From Alphaproteobacteria bacterium (GTDB taxonomy: Bacteria; Pseudomonadota; Alphaproteobacteria; RF32; CAG-239), in assembly GCA_017650255.1 (NCBI GenBank), contig JAGCFG010000077.1, forward strand, positions 1 through 14,622: a stretch of 14,622 nucleotides of DNA. The letters are read 5' to 3'. Below are positions 1 through 7,984 of the stretch, piece after piece; positions within the stretch are counted from its first letter, which is position 1, and the number at the start of each line of letters is the position of its first letter. The position numbers and the translations under genes were made by a program. The notes under the pieces are model-generated. The model was not told the DNA's origin and searched no databases. It was given only the letters and a program-made list of their open reading frames with translations.

Positions 1-394
1 CAATTGAACAAGTCAAAGAAAAAACATTATTTTGACTAGCCAACGCCGCGGCAGTATTACCCATTAAATTCCAAAATGTTAAAATTGCCTTGGCTTTATC
101 AACATTAATCAGTTTATTTATGGTTGTTGCAACTTTTTGCGGGTTCATTTGGTTATCTTCAAAAATAAGTTTGTAATCATATTTCAAATTTTTTTTCTTC
201 AACTCTTCTAAAACCATCTCCAGACCGGCTTTAGCAGCCTCTCCAACTTCTGCGGAATCTCCGGTTAAAGGCATGGTTGCTCCTATCGTAATAGTTACCC
301 TCCCCCCCATAACATTCTCGTTATAGTTGTTTTGCTCGTCCCCGCAAGCTGTTAATGACAAAGCCATACATAAACCTGCTAAAAGTTTTTTCAT
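1..394 (-). CDS. ABC-type substrate-binding lipoprotein, branched-chain amino acid (Leu/Ile/Val) binding-like, partial
   Basis: This frame is open from an ATG at 394 to the window edge (131 codons), so the C-terminal part is missing. The N-terminus is a lipoprotein signal: two Lys, a hydrophobic stretch, then the lipobox LTAC with the lipidated Cys at residue 17. The mature part has the features of periplasmic binding proteins of the LivJ type (Peripla_BP_6): a first beta strand followed by GATMPLTGDSAEVGEAAKAG, then a YKLIFEDNQMNPQKV segment and an alternating strand/helix pattern. Such proteins capture amino acids or related small molecules and pass them to an inner-membrane ABC permease. 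The permease genes would lie outside the window. A strong promoter lies just upstream. The family call is from motif recognition; the ligand cannot be told. Confidence 0.82.
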   Translation of the reverse strand, partial: MKKLLAGLCMALSLTACGDEQNNYNENVMGGRVTITIGATMPLTGDSAEVGEAAKAGLEMVLEELKKKNLKYDYKLIFEDNQMNPQKVATTINKLINVDKAKAILTFWNLMGNTAAALASQNNVFSLTCSI

Positions 395-430
395 TGATTT
401 TATCCCATTTCTTGTTTAAAACTGCCGCAA

Positions 431-458
431 ATTATATTCCCATGGCAAATATTTTCAA
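431..458 (-). promoter_or_regulatory. Sigma-70-type promoter for the substrate-binding lipoprotein gene
   Basis: Read on the minus strand, TTGAAA (458-453) is separated by 16 nt from a perfect TATAAT (436-431). Transcription would start near 424, leaving a leader of about 30 nt before the ATG at 394. Confidence 0.65.
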
Positions 459-495
459 GTTTTTTTATTTTTTTCTGGAATATTAAAAAATTTTG

Positions 496-525
496 TGTTA
501 TATTTTTTGTCCAGAAAGGACAAAA
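496..525 (+). promoter_or_regulatory. Extended -10 followed by a perfect dyad spanning the ribosome binding site
   Basis: TG at 496-497, one base, then TATATT at 499-504 forms an extended -10, with no convincing -35. Directly after it is a perfect inverted repeat: TTTTGTCC (505-512), loop AGAAA, GGACAAAA (518-525). The Shine-Dalgarno AAAGGA (515-520) of the gene starting at 532 lies in the loop and right arm. The dyad could be an operator overlapping the start of transcription, or a 5' hairpin that masks the ribosome site. The repeat is seen; its function is inferred. Confidence 0.4.
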
Positions 526-531
526 TAAAAA

Positions 532-1578
532 ATGGGTTTTACAAAAAAGAAAAAAATAATCGTTGGCGCAGGCATATGTTTGACCATTGCCGGAGGAGTT
601 TCTTATCTGCAATTGTGCAGACACAGCCAATACCAAAAACAAGCTCCCGAGACTTCTGTTGTAACAACAACTCCCATAGAAGATTTGAATGTATGCGACT
701 ATTCAATGAAGAGCGCCTTCAAAATGGGGTTGATTCACAGTGTCGGCGACTATGTGGAAAAAACTCCTTACAAAGTTGATACAATCAAACTCAGTCTTAA
801 CAATTTGGACAATATAAAAAAAGGATATTATACCAGAATTACTACAGGAGATTCTGTTCAAGATTATATAACCCTAAACTATATAGAGGTCGACACAACC
901 GACATTCCCGACCCCATGAAAAGATTGCTCTTAAAATTTGCTGACCAGGCAAACGATTCATTGAACCAAAAAGGCACACTTGCCCACGAAACTCTGCACA
1001 AAGACTGCCAACAGGAATTTAATATGAGGGCACAGGAAAGAGCTGATTATCATTCTCTACAAGAAATAATGGGCCGCTTCAGAGATTTCAGTTTTATAAG
1101 GGAAGAATACAAAAAAAACAATGATCCTAGCATATTCAAAGCCAATTATCGCTTTTATTACTATGCCTTAAAAAGAGGAGATATAGATCCGTTCAGTCAA
1201 GACAGCTTGTGCCAAAGGCAGGAACAGCTTTTTGTTTTAAAAAACTTGTCTGAGCAGTTTGAACAAAGCAATACCTATGATGAAGAAATTTGTGAGGCAG
1301 TAAAAAAGTCTCCTGAATATGATGTCTCTCGTCCCAACGAGTATCAAAGAGCCCTGGACGATATGTTCACAACAATATGGGACGGCAAACTGGTAAACAT
1401 CAACCCGATAAGCACCGGCGAAATGGAGGCTCCGCAATTGCCCGAAAAAACGCAGACTTTGGTAAATTGCCTAACCGCAAAAGAAGAATATAAAAATTCA
1501 AATCAAACGCAACAAAAACAATTTCTCAATGAGCAATTGCAACATTGGTTGCAACAAGACAGTATCAAAAGTCACTAA
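532..1578 (+). CDS. Membrane-anchored protein of unknown function with an HExxH motif (possible zinc metallopeptidase)
   Basis: This 348-residue protein does not match a family I can name. The start is an ATG with AAAGGA 11 nt upstream. Residues 4-8 are basic and residues 9-28 hydrophobic, so it likely has an N-terminal membrane anchor with the rest in the periplasm. A Thr/Pro-rich linker (about 38-50) leads to the main domain. HETLH at residues 152-156 fits the zinc-binding HExxH pattern, preceded by a hydrophobic/Ala pair as in many metallopeptidases. QERAD at 168-172 resembles the third-ligand region (ExxAD-like) of M48-type enzymes, but it sits only 13 residues later, which is short. The C-terminal 30 residues are rich in Gln and Asn. 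Its stop overlaps by 4 nt the stop of the convergent HAD gene. The reading frame is clear; peptidase activity is a hypothesis. Confidence 0.75.
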   Translation: MGFTKKKKIIVGAGICLTIAGGVSYLQLCRHSQYQKQAPETSVVTTTPIEDLNVCDYSMKSAFKMGLIHSVGDYVEKTPYKVDTIKLSLNNLDNIKKGYYTRITTGDSVQDYITLNYIEVDTTDIPDPMKRLLLKFADQANDSLNQKGTLAHETLHKDCQQEFNMRAQERADYHSLQEIMGRFRDFSFIREEYKKNNDPSIFKANYRFYYYALKRGDIDPFSQDSLCQRQEQLFVLKNLSEQFEQSNTYDEEICEAVKKSPEYDVSRPNEYQRALDDMFTTIWDGKLVNINPISTGEMEAPQLPEKTQTLVNCLTAKEEYKNSNQTQQKQFLNEQLQHWLQQDSIKSH

Positions 1579-2240
1579 GCCATTGTCGTATTTGTCAGCA
1601 GCCAAGACTTAAATTCTTCCATATTCTTAACTTCGGGAATAAAGCTTAATTCTTCAGGCAGATCAGAAGTAAATTCGCAGCGCATCCTAACCGGGTGCGC
1701 ACCTGCATTTATTGTGGCATATTGATTGTAAATTCTGTCATCAACCAATACAGTTTCTTCTGGTTTCAAGCCATATTTTTCAAAACAGCTTTTCAACATA
1801 TCTTCTTTTGCCGAGTCGTGCATAAATTTGCCATGCTGCACACACTCAATGGTCAAAAAATCTGTCACCTCTGCCAAAAGATTATTCAAAAATCTCTTTT
1901 TTGTTTCAACATCAAAAGTCGCAGACATTGTAAATTGCCTATACCCCAATTGATGCAGCTCTTTCAAAACTTTTATCACATTCGGATACAGCGGTCGGTT
2001 GCAAAAAAATTCAGGAGAATGACAAAAATCATAATCCATTTCCACACCTTTCTCCGGATGTGTCTTCAACTCCAATGCTCCGTATTTTTCCGCAATCGGC
2101 AAAACTTTCGGCAAATCTTCCCACCTCAAAGCGGCATAATCGGGGGCATACTTCGGATGCTTGGTCAAAAAATTATAATAGGCATAATTCAAATTCGCCA
2201 AAACACCATCAACATCCCAAAAAATGTTTTTAATAATCAT
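1575..2240 (-). CDS. HAD-superfamily hydrolase (phosphatase-like)
   Basis: The product is a 221-residue soluble protein with the HAD signature. Motif I is DVDG with the nucleophile D9 and acid/base D11. Motif II is probably S106 in MSAT, the conserved Lys is probably K145, and motif IV is VLVDDR with D167/D168. A cap domain of about 80 residues between motifs I and II fits the phosphoglycolate phosphatase/beta-phosphoglucomutase class. I chose the ATG at 2240 rather than the one at 2261 because a TAGGG ribosome site sits about 9 nt upstream and because DVDG then falls at residues 9-12, usual for the family. This start is 8 nt after the transketolase stop, so the two are probably translated from one mRNA. 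A role in clearing a sugar phosphate or by-product is possible, but the substrate is unknown. Confidence 0.82.
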   Translation of the reverse strand: MIIKNIFWDVDGVLANLNYAYYNFLTKHPKYAPDYAALRWEDLPKVLPIAEKYGALELKTHPEKGVEMDYDFCHSPEFFCNRPLYPNVIKVLKELHQLGYRQFTMSATFDVETKKRFLNNLLAEVTDFLTIECVQHGKFMHDSAKEDMLKSCFEKYGLKPEETVLVDDRIYNQYATINAGAHPVRMRCEFTSDLPEELSFIPEVKNMEEFKSWLLTNTTMA

Positions 2241-2248
2241 CGCCAACC

Positions 2249-4222
2249 CTATTTCATGCATTTTTCAACGGTCTTTGCCACAACATCAGCTGTCAAACCG
2301 AAATGTTTATACAACTCACCGCCCGGAGCCGAAGCCCCAAAACCATCCAAACCGACAATAGCCCCATTTCCGGCTACATATTTATCCCAGCCGAAAGGTG
2401 AGGCTGCCTCCACAACAATTCGCGGTGCTGTTCCCAAAACATTTTTCCTATACTCTTCCGGTTGCCTGTCAAAAAGCTCGAGGCAAGGCATAGAAACCAC
2501 ATTAACTCCTATACCGCTTTGCAGCAGAATTTTCTGTGCCTCAACAGCAATCTCAACCTCTGAGCCGGTAGCAATAATCGTAGCTTTCGCATTGCCCTCT
2601 GTCTTAGAAATTATATAACCGCCTTTTGCTGACAAATTCTCACTCGACTCGTTCCGCAAACAAGGCAACCCCTGCCTTGATAAAACGAGTAAAGACGGAG
2701 ATTTTTCATTTTTAATGGCAAGTTCCCAAGCCTCTGCGGTTTCCACCACATCACAAGGCCGGAACAACAACAAATTCGGCATAGCACGATATGATGCCAA
2801 ATGTTCAATAGGCTGGTGAGTAGGTCCATCTTCGCCTACACCGATGGAATCATGCGTCAGGACATAAATCACCCTAAGCCCCATTAATGCAGCCAATCTT
2901 ATCGAAGGACGCATATAGTCGGAAAAAACAAAAAATGTTCCGCCAAACGGAATAACTCCTCCGTGCAAAGCCATGCCGTTCATAATTGCCGCCATTGCAT
3001 GTTCTCTTATGCCGTACATAACATTATTGCCGGCATAATTGCTTGCATCAAAATTTGTCATCGGCTTTACAAATGTCAAATTAGAAGCTGCCAAATCTGC
3101 AGAACCACCGACAATTTGCGGAATTTCCGGCACAATTTTTTCCAAGCACATTTGCGAGGCTTTTCTTGTTGCAACTTTTGTCTTTTCTTCAATAGATTGC
3201 TTTTTCAACTCTTCGAGAGGCAAGTTCCAATCTTTTGGGAGCTTATTTGTTATAAAATCTAAAAATTCACGATTTTTATCTGCGTTGCTTTTCCAAACTT
3301 CATATGCATTTTTATTACGCTCGTAAGCTTTTCTCCACTCATTCAAAATCTCTTGCGGAACTTCAAAAGGAGAATATTTCCAGTGCAGCTTTTCGCGCAT
3401 TGCAACAACCTCTTGTTCTCCCAAAGGTGAGCCGTGACAAGAAGATGTACCGCACTTATTCGGTGCGCCGAAGCCTATTATTGTTTTGCAGGCAATCAAA
3501 GTCGGTTTATCAGCTTTTTGTGCCTTATATACTGCATCTGCAATCTCTTGTTGATTATGTCCGTCAACCTCGATTACATTCCAACCCGCTGCTTCAAAAC
3601 GTTTTTTCTGATCAACAGAACTTGCCTTGTCAACACTTCCGTCAATTGTAATATTATTATTGTCCCAAAAGACAATGAGCTTGTTCAACTTCCAGTGGCC
3701 TGCAAGAGAGATTGCCTCTTCCGAAATGCCTTCCATCAAACATCCGTCACCGGCAAAAACATATGTATAGTGATTGCACAAATCATCACCGAACAGGGCG
3801 TTTAGCCTTCTTTCTGCCAAAGCCATTCCCACAGCAGAGCTAATTCCTTGTCCCAAAGGACCGGTAGTCATATCAATTCCGGCAAGATGCCCATATTCCG
3901 GGTGGCCTGCTGTTTTGGCGCCCAACTGGCGAAAATTTTTAATATCTTCAATTCCGATATCAGGATACCCGAGGAGATACAGCACCGAATACAAAAGCAT
4001 AGAACCGTGTCCCGCCGAAAGCACAAACCTGTCTCGGTCAAACCACAAAGGTTCATTTGGGTTAATTTTTATAAATTTTGTAAAGAGAACAGTTGCAACA
4101 TCTGCCATCCCCAAAGGCATACCAGGATGCCCTGATTTTGATTTTTCAATTGCATCGGCGCTCAAAAACCTGATGGCATTAGCCATTTTGTTTTCAAATT
4201 TGTCATTATCATAATCTGTCAT
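2249..4222 (-). CDS. tkt: Transketolase
   Basis: Transketolase moves two-carbon units between ketose and aldose phosphates in the non-oxidative pentose phosphate pathway, using thiamine diphosphate and a divalent metal. The 657 residues are full length for the bacterial enzyme (about 660). Visible landmarks are SGHPG (30-34) in the N-terminal domain, the thiamine-diphosphate/metal motif starting GDG (158-160) and ending DNN (187-189), and GIREHAM with the catalytic Glu E407. DGPTHQP (465-471), with H469 and the nearby H473, belongs to the substrate channel. The start at 4222 has AAGGGAG about 7 nt upstream. It overlaps the end of the upstream lipoprotein gene by 14 nt, and the HAD hydrolase follows after 8 nt, suggesting translational coupling in one operon. 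Confidence 0.97.
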   Translation of the reverse strand: MTDYDNDKFENKMANAIRFLSADAIEKSKSGHPGMPLGMADVATVLFTKFIKINPNEPLWFDRDRFVLSAGHGSMLLYSVLYLLGYPDIGIEDIKNFRQLGAKTAGHPEYGHLAGIDMTTGPLGQGISSAVGMALAERRLNALFGDDLCNHYTYVFAGDGCLMEGISEEAISLAGHWKLNKLIVFWDNNNITIDGSVDKASSVDQKKRFEAAGWNVIEVDGHNQQEIADAVYKAQKADKPTLIACKTIIGFGAPNKCGTSSCHGSPLGEQEVVAMREKLHWKYSPFEVPQEILNEWRKAYERNKNAYEVWKSNADKNREFLDFITNKLPKDWNLPLEELKKQSIEEKTKVATRKASQMCLEKIVPEIPQIVGGSADLAASNLTFVKPMTNFDASNYAGNNVMYGIREHAMAAIMNGMALHGGVIPFGGTFFVFSDYMRPSIRLAALMGLRVIYVLTHDSIGVGEDGPTHQPIEHLASYRAMPNLLLFRPCDVVETAEAWELAIKNEKSPSLLVLSRQGLPCLRNESSENLSAKGGYIISKTEGNAKATIIATGSEVEIAVEAQKILLQSGIGVNVVSMPCLELFDRQPEEYRKNVLGTAPRIVVEAASPFGWDKYVAGNGAIVGLDGFGASAPGGELYKHFGLTADVVAKTVEKCMK

Positions 4223-4727
4223 CGGTTGCTCCCTTAAATTGCAATCCTTGAAGCTGGTTATATTGGTATTGTCTTCTGGTCAAAGCCAATTCCAAATTAA
4301 TTTGATATCCCGGCTCACCATTTGGAATTTGTACCATAACTTCTTTTCCGGTCAAAACATACTTTTTGTTTGGCACTGCAAGGCTGGTCTTAAAAGAATG
4401 AGGCTGTCTGCCCATCAACTTATTCTGGTTATATTCTGTATTTACATAATAGGGAAACTCAATGTTTTTTCCTCCCTGATCATAATATCTGACAATCTCA
4501 AACACCGGTGCGATATAGGCATTTGTAGAGCCTTTTTTCTCATCATAACGGCAATATCCTTCATATCCGACAATTTCTACCGTATACCACACTTCATTGC
4601 CATACATCTTTGTAACATGGTTATAATCAGGTGTAACCTGCACATTCGGACAATAGCGCAACTCTCTGTTTCCAAAAGAGCAGGCTGCCAGCAAAAAAAG
4701 AGGAACAACAATTATTTTCTTCAACAT
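4209..4727 (-). CDS. Small lipoprotein of unknown function
   Basis: This encodes a 172-residue lipoprotein with the signal MLKKIIVVPLFLLAAC; the lipobox is LAAC with Cys at residue 16. I chose the ATG at 4727 because TAAGGAGT lies 6 nt upstream; an ATG 45 nt earlier in frame lacks a ribosome site and would bury the signal peptide. The mature part is rich in Tyr, with two further Cys (in RYCPNV and GYCRYD) that could form a disulfide, and looks mainly beta. I do not recognise the family. Its last 14 nt overlap the start of transketolase, an unusual partner for an envelope lipoprotein. The uracil methyltransferase gene ends 89 nt upstream and may be co-transcribed. Confidence 0.82.
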   Translation of the reverse strand: MLKKIIVVPLFLLAACSFGNRELRYCPNVQVTPDYNHVTKMYGNEVWYTVEIVGYEGYCRYDEKKGSTNAYIAPVFEIVRYYDQGGKNIEFPYYVNTEYNQNKLMGRQPHSFKTSLAVPNKKYVLTGKEVMVQIPNGEPGYQINLELALTRRQYQYNQLQGLQFKGATDDRL

Positions 4728-4816
4728 AGAGAACTCCTTATCTTTAAGACTATATGCCACAATATAAAGCAAAGAGTTTATGATGTAAACAAAGACTTTT
4801 ATTTACCCGCTGTTAT

Positions 4817-5959
4817 TTATATTTTTTCAAACAGAGCAACCAACTCACAGTGCTCGGAATATACAAACTGGTCGACCATTGTCAGCTTTTTCAGCATATA
4901 GCCTCCCAAAATTAAAATTTGCGCATCCCGAACAAATGTTGACGGATTACAGGATACAGCAACTATTCTTTGCGGCTTCTCATCAGAAGGCAAATCAACA
5001 ATAGCTTTCACTTGCTCTTTTGCTCCGGCTCTTGGAGGATCAAAAACAATCGCCGACAACCCGTTCAATTCCGTACCCGACAAAGGATATTTGAACAAGT
5101 TACGATTAACAATTTCAACATTTGTTATCATATTTTTGTTCAGAGACAATTGAAAGGACTTCAAAAGTTCCACATTTGTATCCGAAGCCAATATTTTCAC
5201 ACCTTTTTTCTGCGCCAAAGAATAAGAAAAAGTTCCGACTCCGCAAAACAAATCAGCAATTTTGCCTGTGCAGTCGCCAAGATATTTATTGACCAAATTT
5301 ACCAAGGCTTGTTCTCCCTGCTTTGATGGCTGCAAAAAAGTTCCTGCCGGCACAAAAACCTGGCAATCACCGATTGTAATAAAAGGTTTTGCCTTTTCTA
5401 TGATTGTCTCCGGCTCATCATTGACATTTTGCCGATGAGATATTCTGATAACATTCTCCTGCTGATAAATTTTTTCAAACAACAGCTCTCTCATTTCCAA
5501 ATTAATCGGATACGAAAATTCCAACAGCAAATCCAATCCGTTTTCCGCTTGTGTAATCCAAATATCACCGGATAAGACATTGCCATATGATATTTTTTTC
5601 TTTTTTGAAGGGAGTAAAAATTTAATAGAGCAAATATCCTCCAGTAAAGAGCGAACAAAAGGCAGAGCGGAGTTAATCTCTTTGGTTAACATTACACAAT
5701 TTTCAATATTGGCAATCTGTGAACTATGTCTGGCATTAAATCCTAAACAAATAGTGTTTTTCTGCTTGCAAAAAGTCATATTTGCTCGTCTTCTGCAGCC
5801 GTCATCAACAAAAATAGGCTCTTCAAAAACAAATTTTTGCCTACTCAGCGGTTGCAAAATATTCTTCAATGTCAAAATTTTTTGTTTTCTATATTCCGAT
5901 AAGTCTAAATTTCTATAAACGCAGCCACCGCACATATCATCATAGCGACATTTCGACAT
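4817..5959 (-). CDS. 23S rRNA (uracil-5-)-methyltransferase, RlmC/RlmD family
   Basis: This enzyme transfers a methyl group from S-adenosylmethionine to C5 of a uridine in 23S rRNA. In its 380 residues, the iron-sulfur ligands appear as C4, C10, C13 (CxxxxxCGGC) and probably C88. The SAM motif is DLFCGVGTFS (236-245), followed by FDPPRAG (306-312), the catalytic Cys C337 in SCNPS, and E372 in the C-terminal EHCE. The protein begins at the cluster motif and so lacks the N-terminal TRAM domain of RlmD. In length and layout it is closer to RlmC (about 375 residues), but the target base (U747 or U1939 in E. coli numbering) cannot be settled by eye. The ribosome site GGGAGGA lies about 7 nt before the ATG. 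The gene is divergent from the one at 6098. Confidence 0.9.
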   Translation of the reverse strand: MSKCRYDDMCGGCVYRNLDLSEYRKQKILTLKNILQPLSRQKFVFEEPIFVDDGCRRRANMTFCKQKNTICLGFNARHSSQIANIENCVMLTKEINSALPFVRSLLEDICSIKFLLPSKKKKISYGNVLSGDIWITQAENGLDLLLEFSYPINLEMRELLFEKIYQQENVIRISHRQNVNDEPETIIEKAKPFITIGDCQVFVPAGTFLQPSKQGEQALVNLVNKYLGDCTGKIADLFCGVGTFSYSLAQKKGVKILASDTNVELLKSFQLSLNKNMITNVEIVNRNLFKYPLSGTELNGLSAIVFDPPRAGAKEQVKAIVDLPSDEKPQRIVAVSCNPSTFVRDAQILILGGYMLKKLTMVDQFVYSEHCELVALFEKI

Positions 5960-6097
5960 AAAAAATCCTCCCTAGCCTTTATAAACTGGCATAATTAAAG
6001 GATTATTTAGTTAAAATATGATAAAAATAAAAAAAAAGATGATTATTTAAAAAATATGCTGTAACATAAGCACAATTTTATAGAAGGACTTGGTAAA

Positions 6098-7273
6098 ATG
6101 AAACAAAGATTTCCTAAGCACTTAAGCTACAGATATAAGCTTAACCTCGAAAATTTGCCGGCGAGATCCAAAGATAGATTGAGCTATAAGAGTCTGATTG
6201 CAGGTATTGTGATCGGATTCTTGATGGCTTTGCTTGGTGTGTTGGAGATGGCCAACAAATTTCGTGTTGAAAAAGATTTTATATATCCTATCAACCTAAA
6301 TTCTGCCCACTTGGCTTTCAATCATCTTTTTGTTGATTATTCGTACATTATCATTGGTGTTGGCATAATGTTGTGGACGATTGTTTCCTACATACGTTAT
6401 AAAAAAATATATTTTAATGGTCGTACATTTGATGTTGACTTCAAAGGTGTCTTTGGTGAGACGGAACTTTTCGATGAGCACCTTCGCAACTATCGCGGAG
6501 TCAGGATGAGAGTGGAATTTTGCCAATGGGGAATATTAACTCAAAACAAATATATTATCGAGCTTGAGCACATTGATCCAGGAAAAACAATTCCTTTATA
6601 CATATCAACTGACAGCACCGAAGTATATGATATTTGGCACTACTACGCAAAACGTCTTGATATGCCGACAATTATTGATACTGACGAAGGAGTTAAGGTT
6701 GTTGATACAAGAGATCTCAATAAAAGCTTGAAAGACTATATAATCTCACTAGGATTGGCACCTAATTACGCGATTCTGCCTCCCAAGCCCAGAGTTATAA
6801 AATTCAGCCAAAGAAGAGATAAAATAGTTTTATCTATCAAAAAATCTTTTTGGGATGTCTATAATACGATTGCATTTATTTGGCTTGCTGTCTACGGAGC
6901 GGTTTATTATCTTGCCGTTCGCAACTACGAACAAGTATCCGCGATGATAGGTGTACAATGGAAAACATATCTTCTCTTCACCATGGCAACTTTGCTTCTC
7001 ATAATATGGGTGCTATGGCTTTTCAAACGTGAGAAAATAGTCATAAAAGCCGGACGAATTATACTCATATACAACTTCTTCTTTATCTCTCGCAAAAGAG
7101 ATGATGTTGCAATTGAAGAATTGAAAGATATAGAAATTTTGCGCAGTCCTAATAATAATCGCCATTATTTGGCCTTGATATCCCAATACAATGTCGCGGT
7201 TTTGGGCAGTAAAATGCCGCTGGAATTGTTACGGTGGCTCAAAAAATTCATTATAAGTGAAATTATAAAATAA
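6098..7273 (+). CDS. Four-helix integral membrane protein of unknown function
   Basis: This is a 391-residue protein with a two-part design. Hydrophobic pairs at about 32-51 and 81-99 are followed by a soluble beta-rich region (about 100-240). A second pair at about 255-275 and 290-308 is followed by another soluble region (310-391). A helix pair followed by a beta-rich domain, occurring twice, recalls membrane proteins with bacterial PH-like domains, but that is only a shape resemblance. I see no catalytic motif. GAAGGA precedes the ATG by about 9 nt. It is first in a run with the YfgM-like gene (33 nt gap), bamB and der, so a role near the envelope or the translocon is a guess from context. 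The 138-nt divergent gap upstream is very AT-rich and shows no promoter I trust. Confidence 0.82.
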   Translation: MKQRFPKHLSYRYKLNLENLPARSKDRLSYKSLIAGIVIGFLMALLGVLEMANKFRVEKDFIYPINLNSAHLAFNHLFVDYSYIIIGVGIMLWTIVSYIRYKKIYFNGRTFDVDFKGVFGETELFDEHLRNYRGVRMRVEFCQWGILTQNKYIIELEHIDPGKTIPLYISTDSTEVYDIWHYYAKRLDMPTIIDTDEGVKVVDTRDLNKSLKDYIISLGLAPNYAILPPKPRVIKFSQRRDKIVLSIKKSFWDVYNTIAFIWLAVYGAVYYLAVRNYEQVSAMIGVQWKTYLLFTMATLLLIIWVLWLFKREKIVIKAGRIILIYNFFFISRKRDDVAIEELKDIEILRSPNNNRHYLALISQYNVAVLGSKMPLELLRWLKKFIISEIIK

Positions 7274-7306
7274 CATTAAAATCATGATAAATTAAAAGGT
7301 GAAAAA

Positions 7307-7975
7307 ATGAAAAAGAAACAAGAAATTATAGAACAAGATGCTTTTCTTCAAGAAGTTGAGGAAGATCTCAAAAACGAGTCTTTGAAAAAATTGTGGGATA
7401 AATATGGCCTTTTTGTCATCATATTTGTTGCCGCAATATTGACTTTGGCTGTCAGCTACGAGTCAATCAAATCTTGGTATATTCGCAGAGCTGAAAATTG
7501 GTCAAATGCCTATTCTATTGCGCTTGTGCTGCAAAACCAAGGAAAATATGAAGAAAGCATTGATGCTTTGAATATGATTATCAACAAAAAATTTGGTGCA
7601 TTTGCAAGTTTGGCCAAAATGCAACAGGTTAATGTTTTGTTGGATAACGGCAATCAGGAATTGGCCTTAAACAAGCTCTCCGAGATTATTGCCGACAAAT
7701 CTTTTGAGCCTGAGCTTCGTGATGTTGCTATCGTAAAACTGGCTTCTTTCAAACAAAACACCGCTTCGCGTGAAGAAATGGAAAATCTTCTTTCTTCTAT
7801 CACTTCTCAACCGCAAAACTCTTGGTACGGTACAGCCCAATCAATGCTTGCCGGTGTATCCCTCAGAGACGGTGACAAAGAAACAGCCAAAAATATTTAC
7901 GAAAAATTGCTCGAAAACAATGATGTTTCTGATGACTTCAAAAACAAAATAAAAAATATTTTATCTGTTTTATAA
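7307..7975 (+). CDS. YfgM-like tetratricopeptide membrane protein (ancillary Sec translocon subunit)
   Basis: The 222 residues comprise a cytoplasmic N-terminus rich in Glu and Lys (1-30), one transmembrane helix (about 34-50), and a periplasmic helical region with TPR-like pairs (from about 66: alternating small and aromatic residues, NQGKYEESIDAL, then SLAKMQQVNVLLDNG). This is the architecture of YfgM, which in E. coli (206 residues) associates with SecYEG and periplasmic chaperones. The order yfgM-bamB-der is the same as in E. coli, which strengthens the call. AAAAGGTG precedes the ATG by 5-6 nt. The stop lies 9 nt before the bamB start, so the pair is probably co-translated. Sequence identity with YfgM is low by eye, so this is a family-level assignment. 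Confidence 0.8.
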   Translation: MKKKQEIIEQDAFLQEVEEDLKNESLKKLWDKYGLFVIIFVAAILTLAVSYESIKSWYIRRAENWSNAYSIALVLQNQGKYEESIDALNMIINKKFGAFASLAKMQQVNVLLDNGNQELALNKLSEIIADKSFEPELRDVAIVKLASFKQNTASREEMENLLSSITSQPQNSWYGTAQSMLAGVSLRDGDKETAKNIYEKLLENNDVSDDFKNKIKNILSVL

Positions 7976-7984
7976 GGAATGAAC

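Noticed and set aside
2240..2261. Earlier ATG (2261) as the start of the HAD hydrolase
   Set aside because: It would overlap transketolase, lacks a ribosome site, and adds seven residues before the usual family start.
1695..2618. Plus-strand 307-codon open frame antisense to the HAD and transketolase genes
   Set aside because: The minus-strand genes carry clear family motifs; the antisense frame has no ribosome site and an implausible composition.
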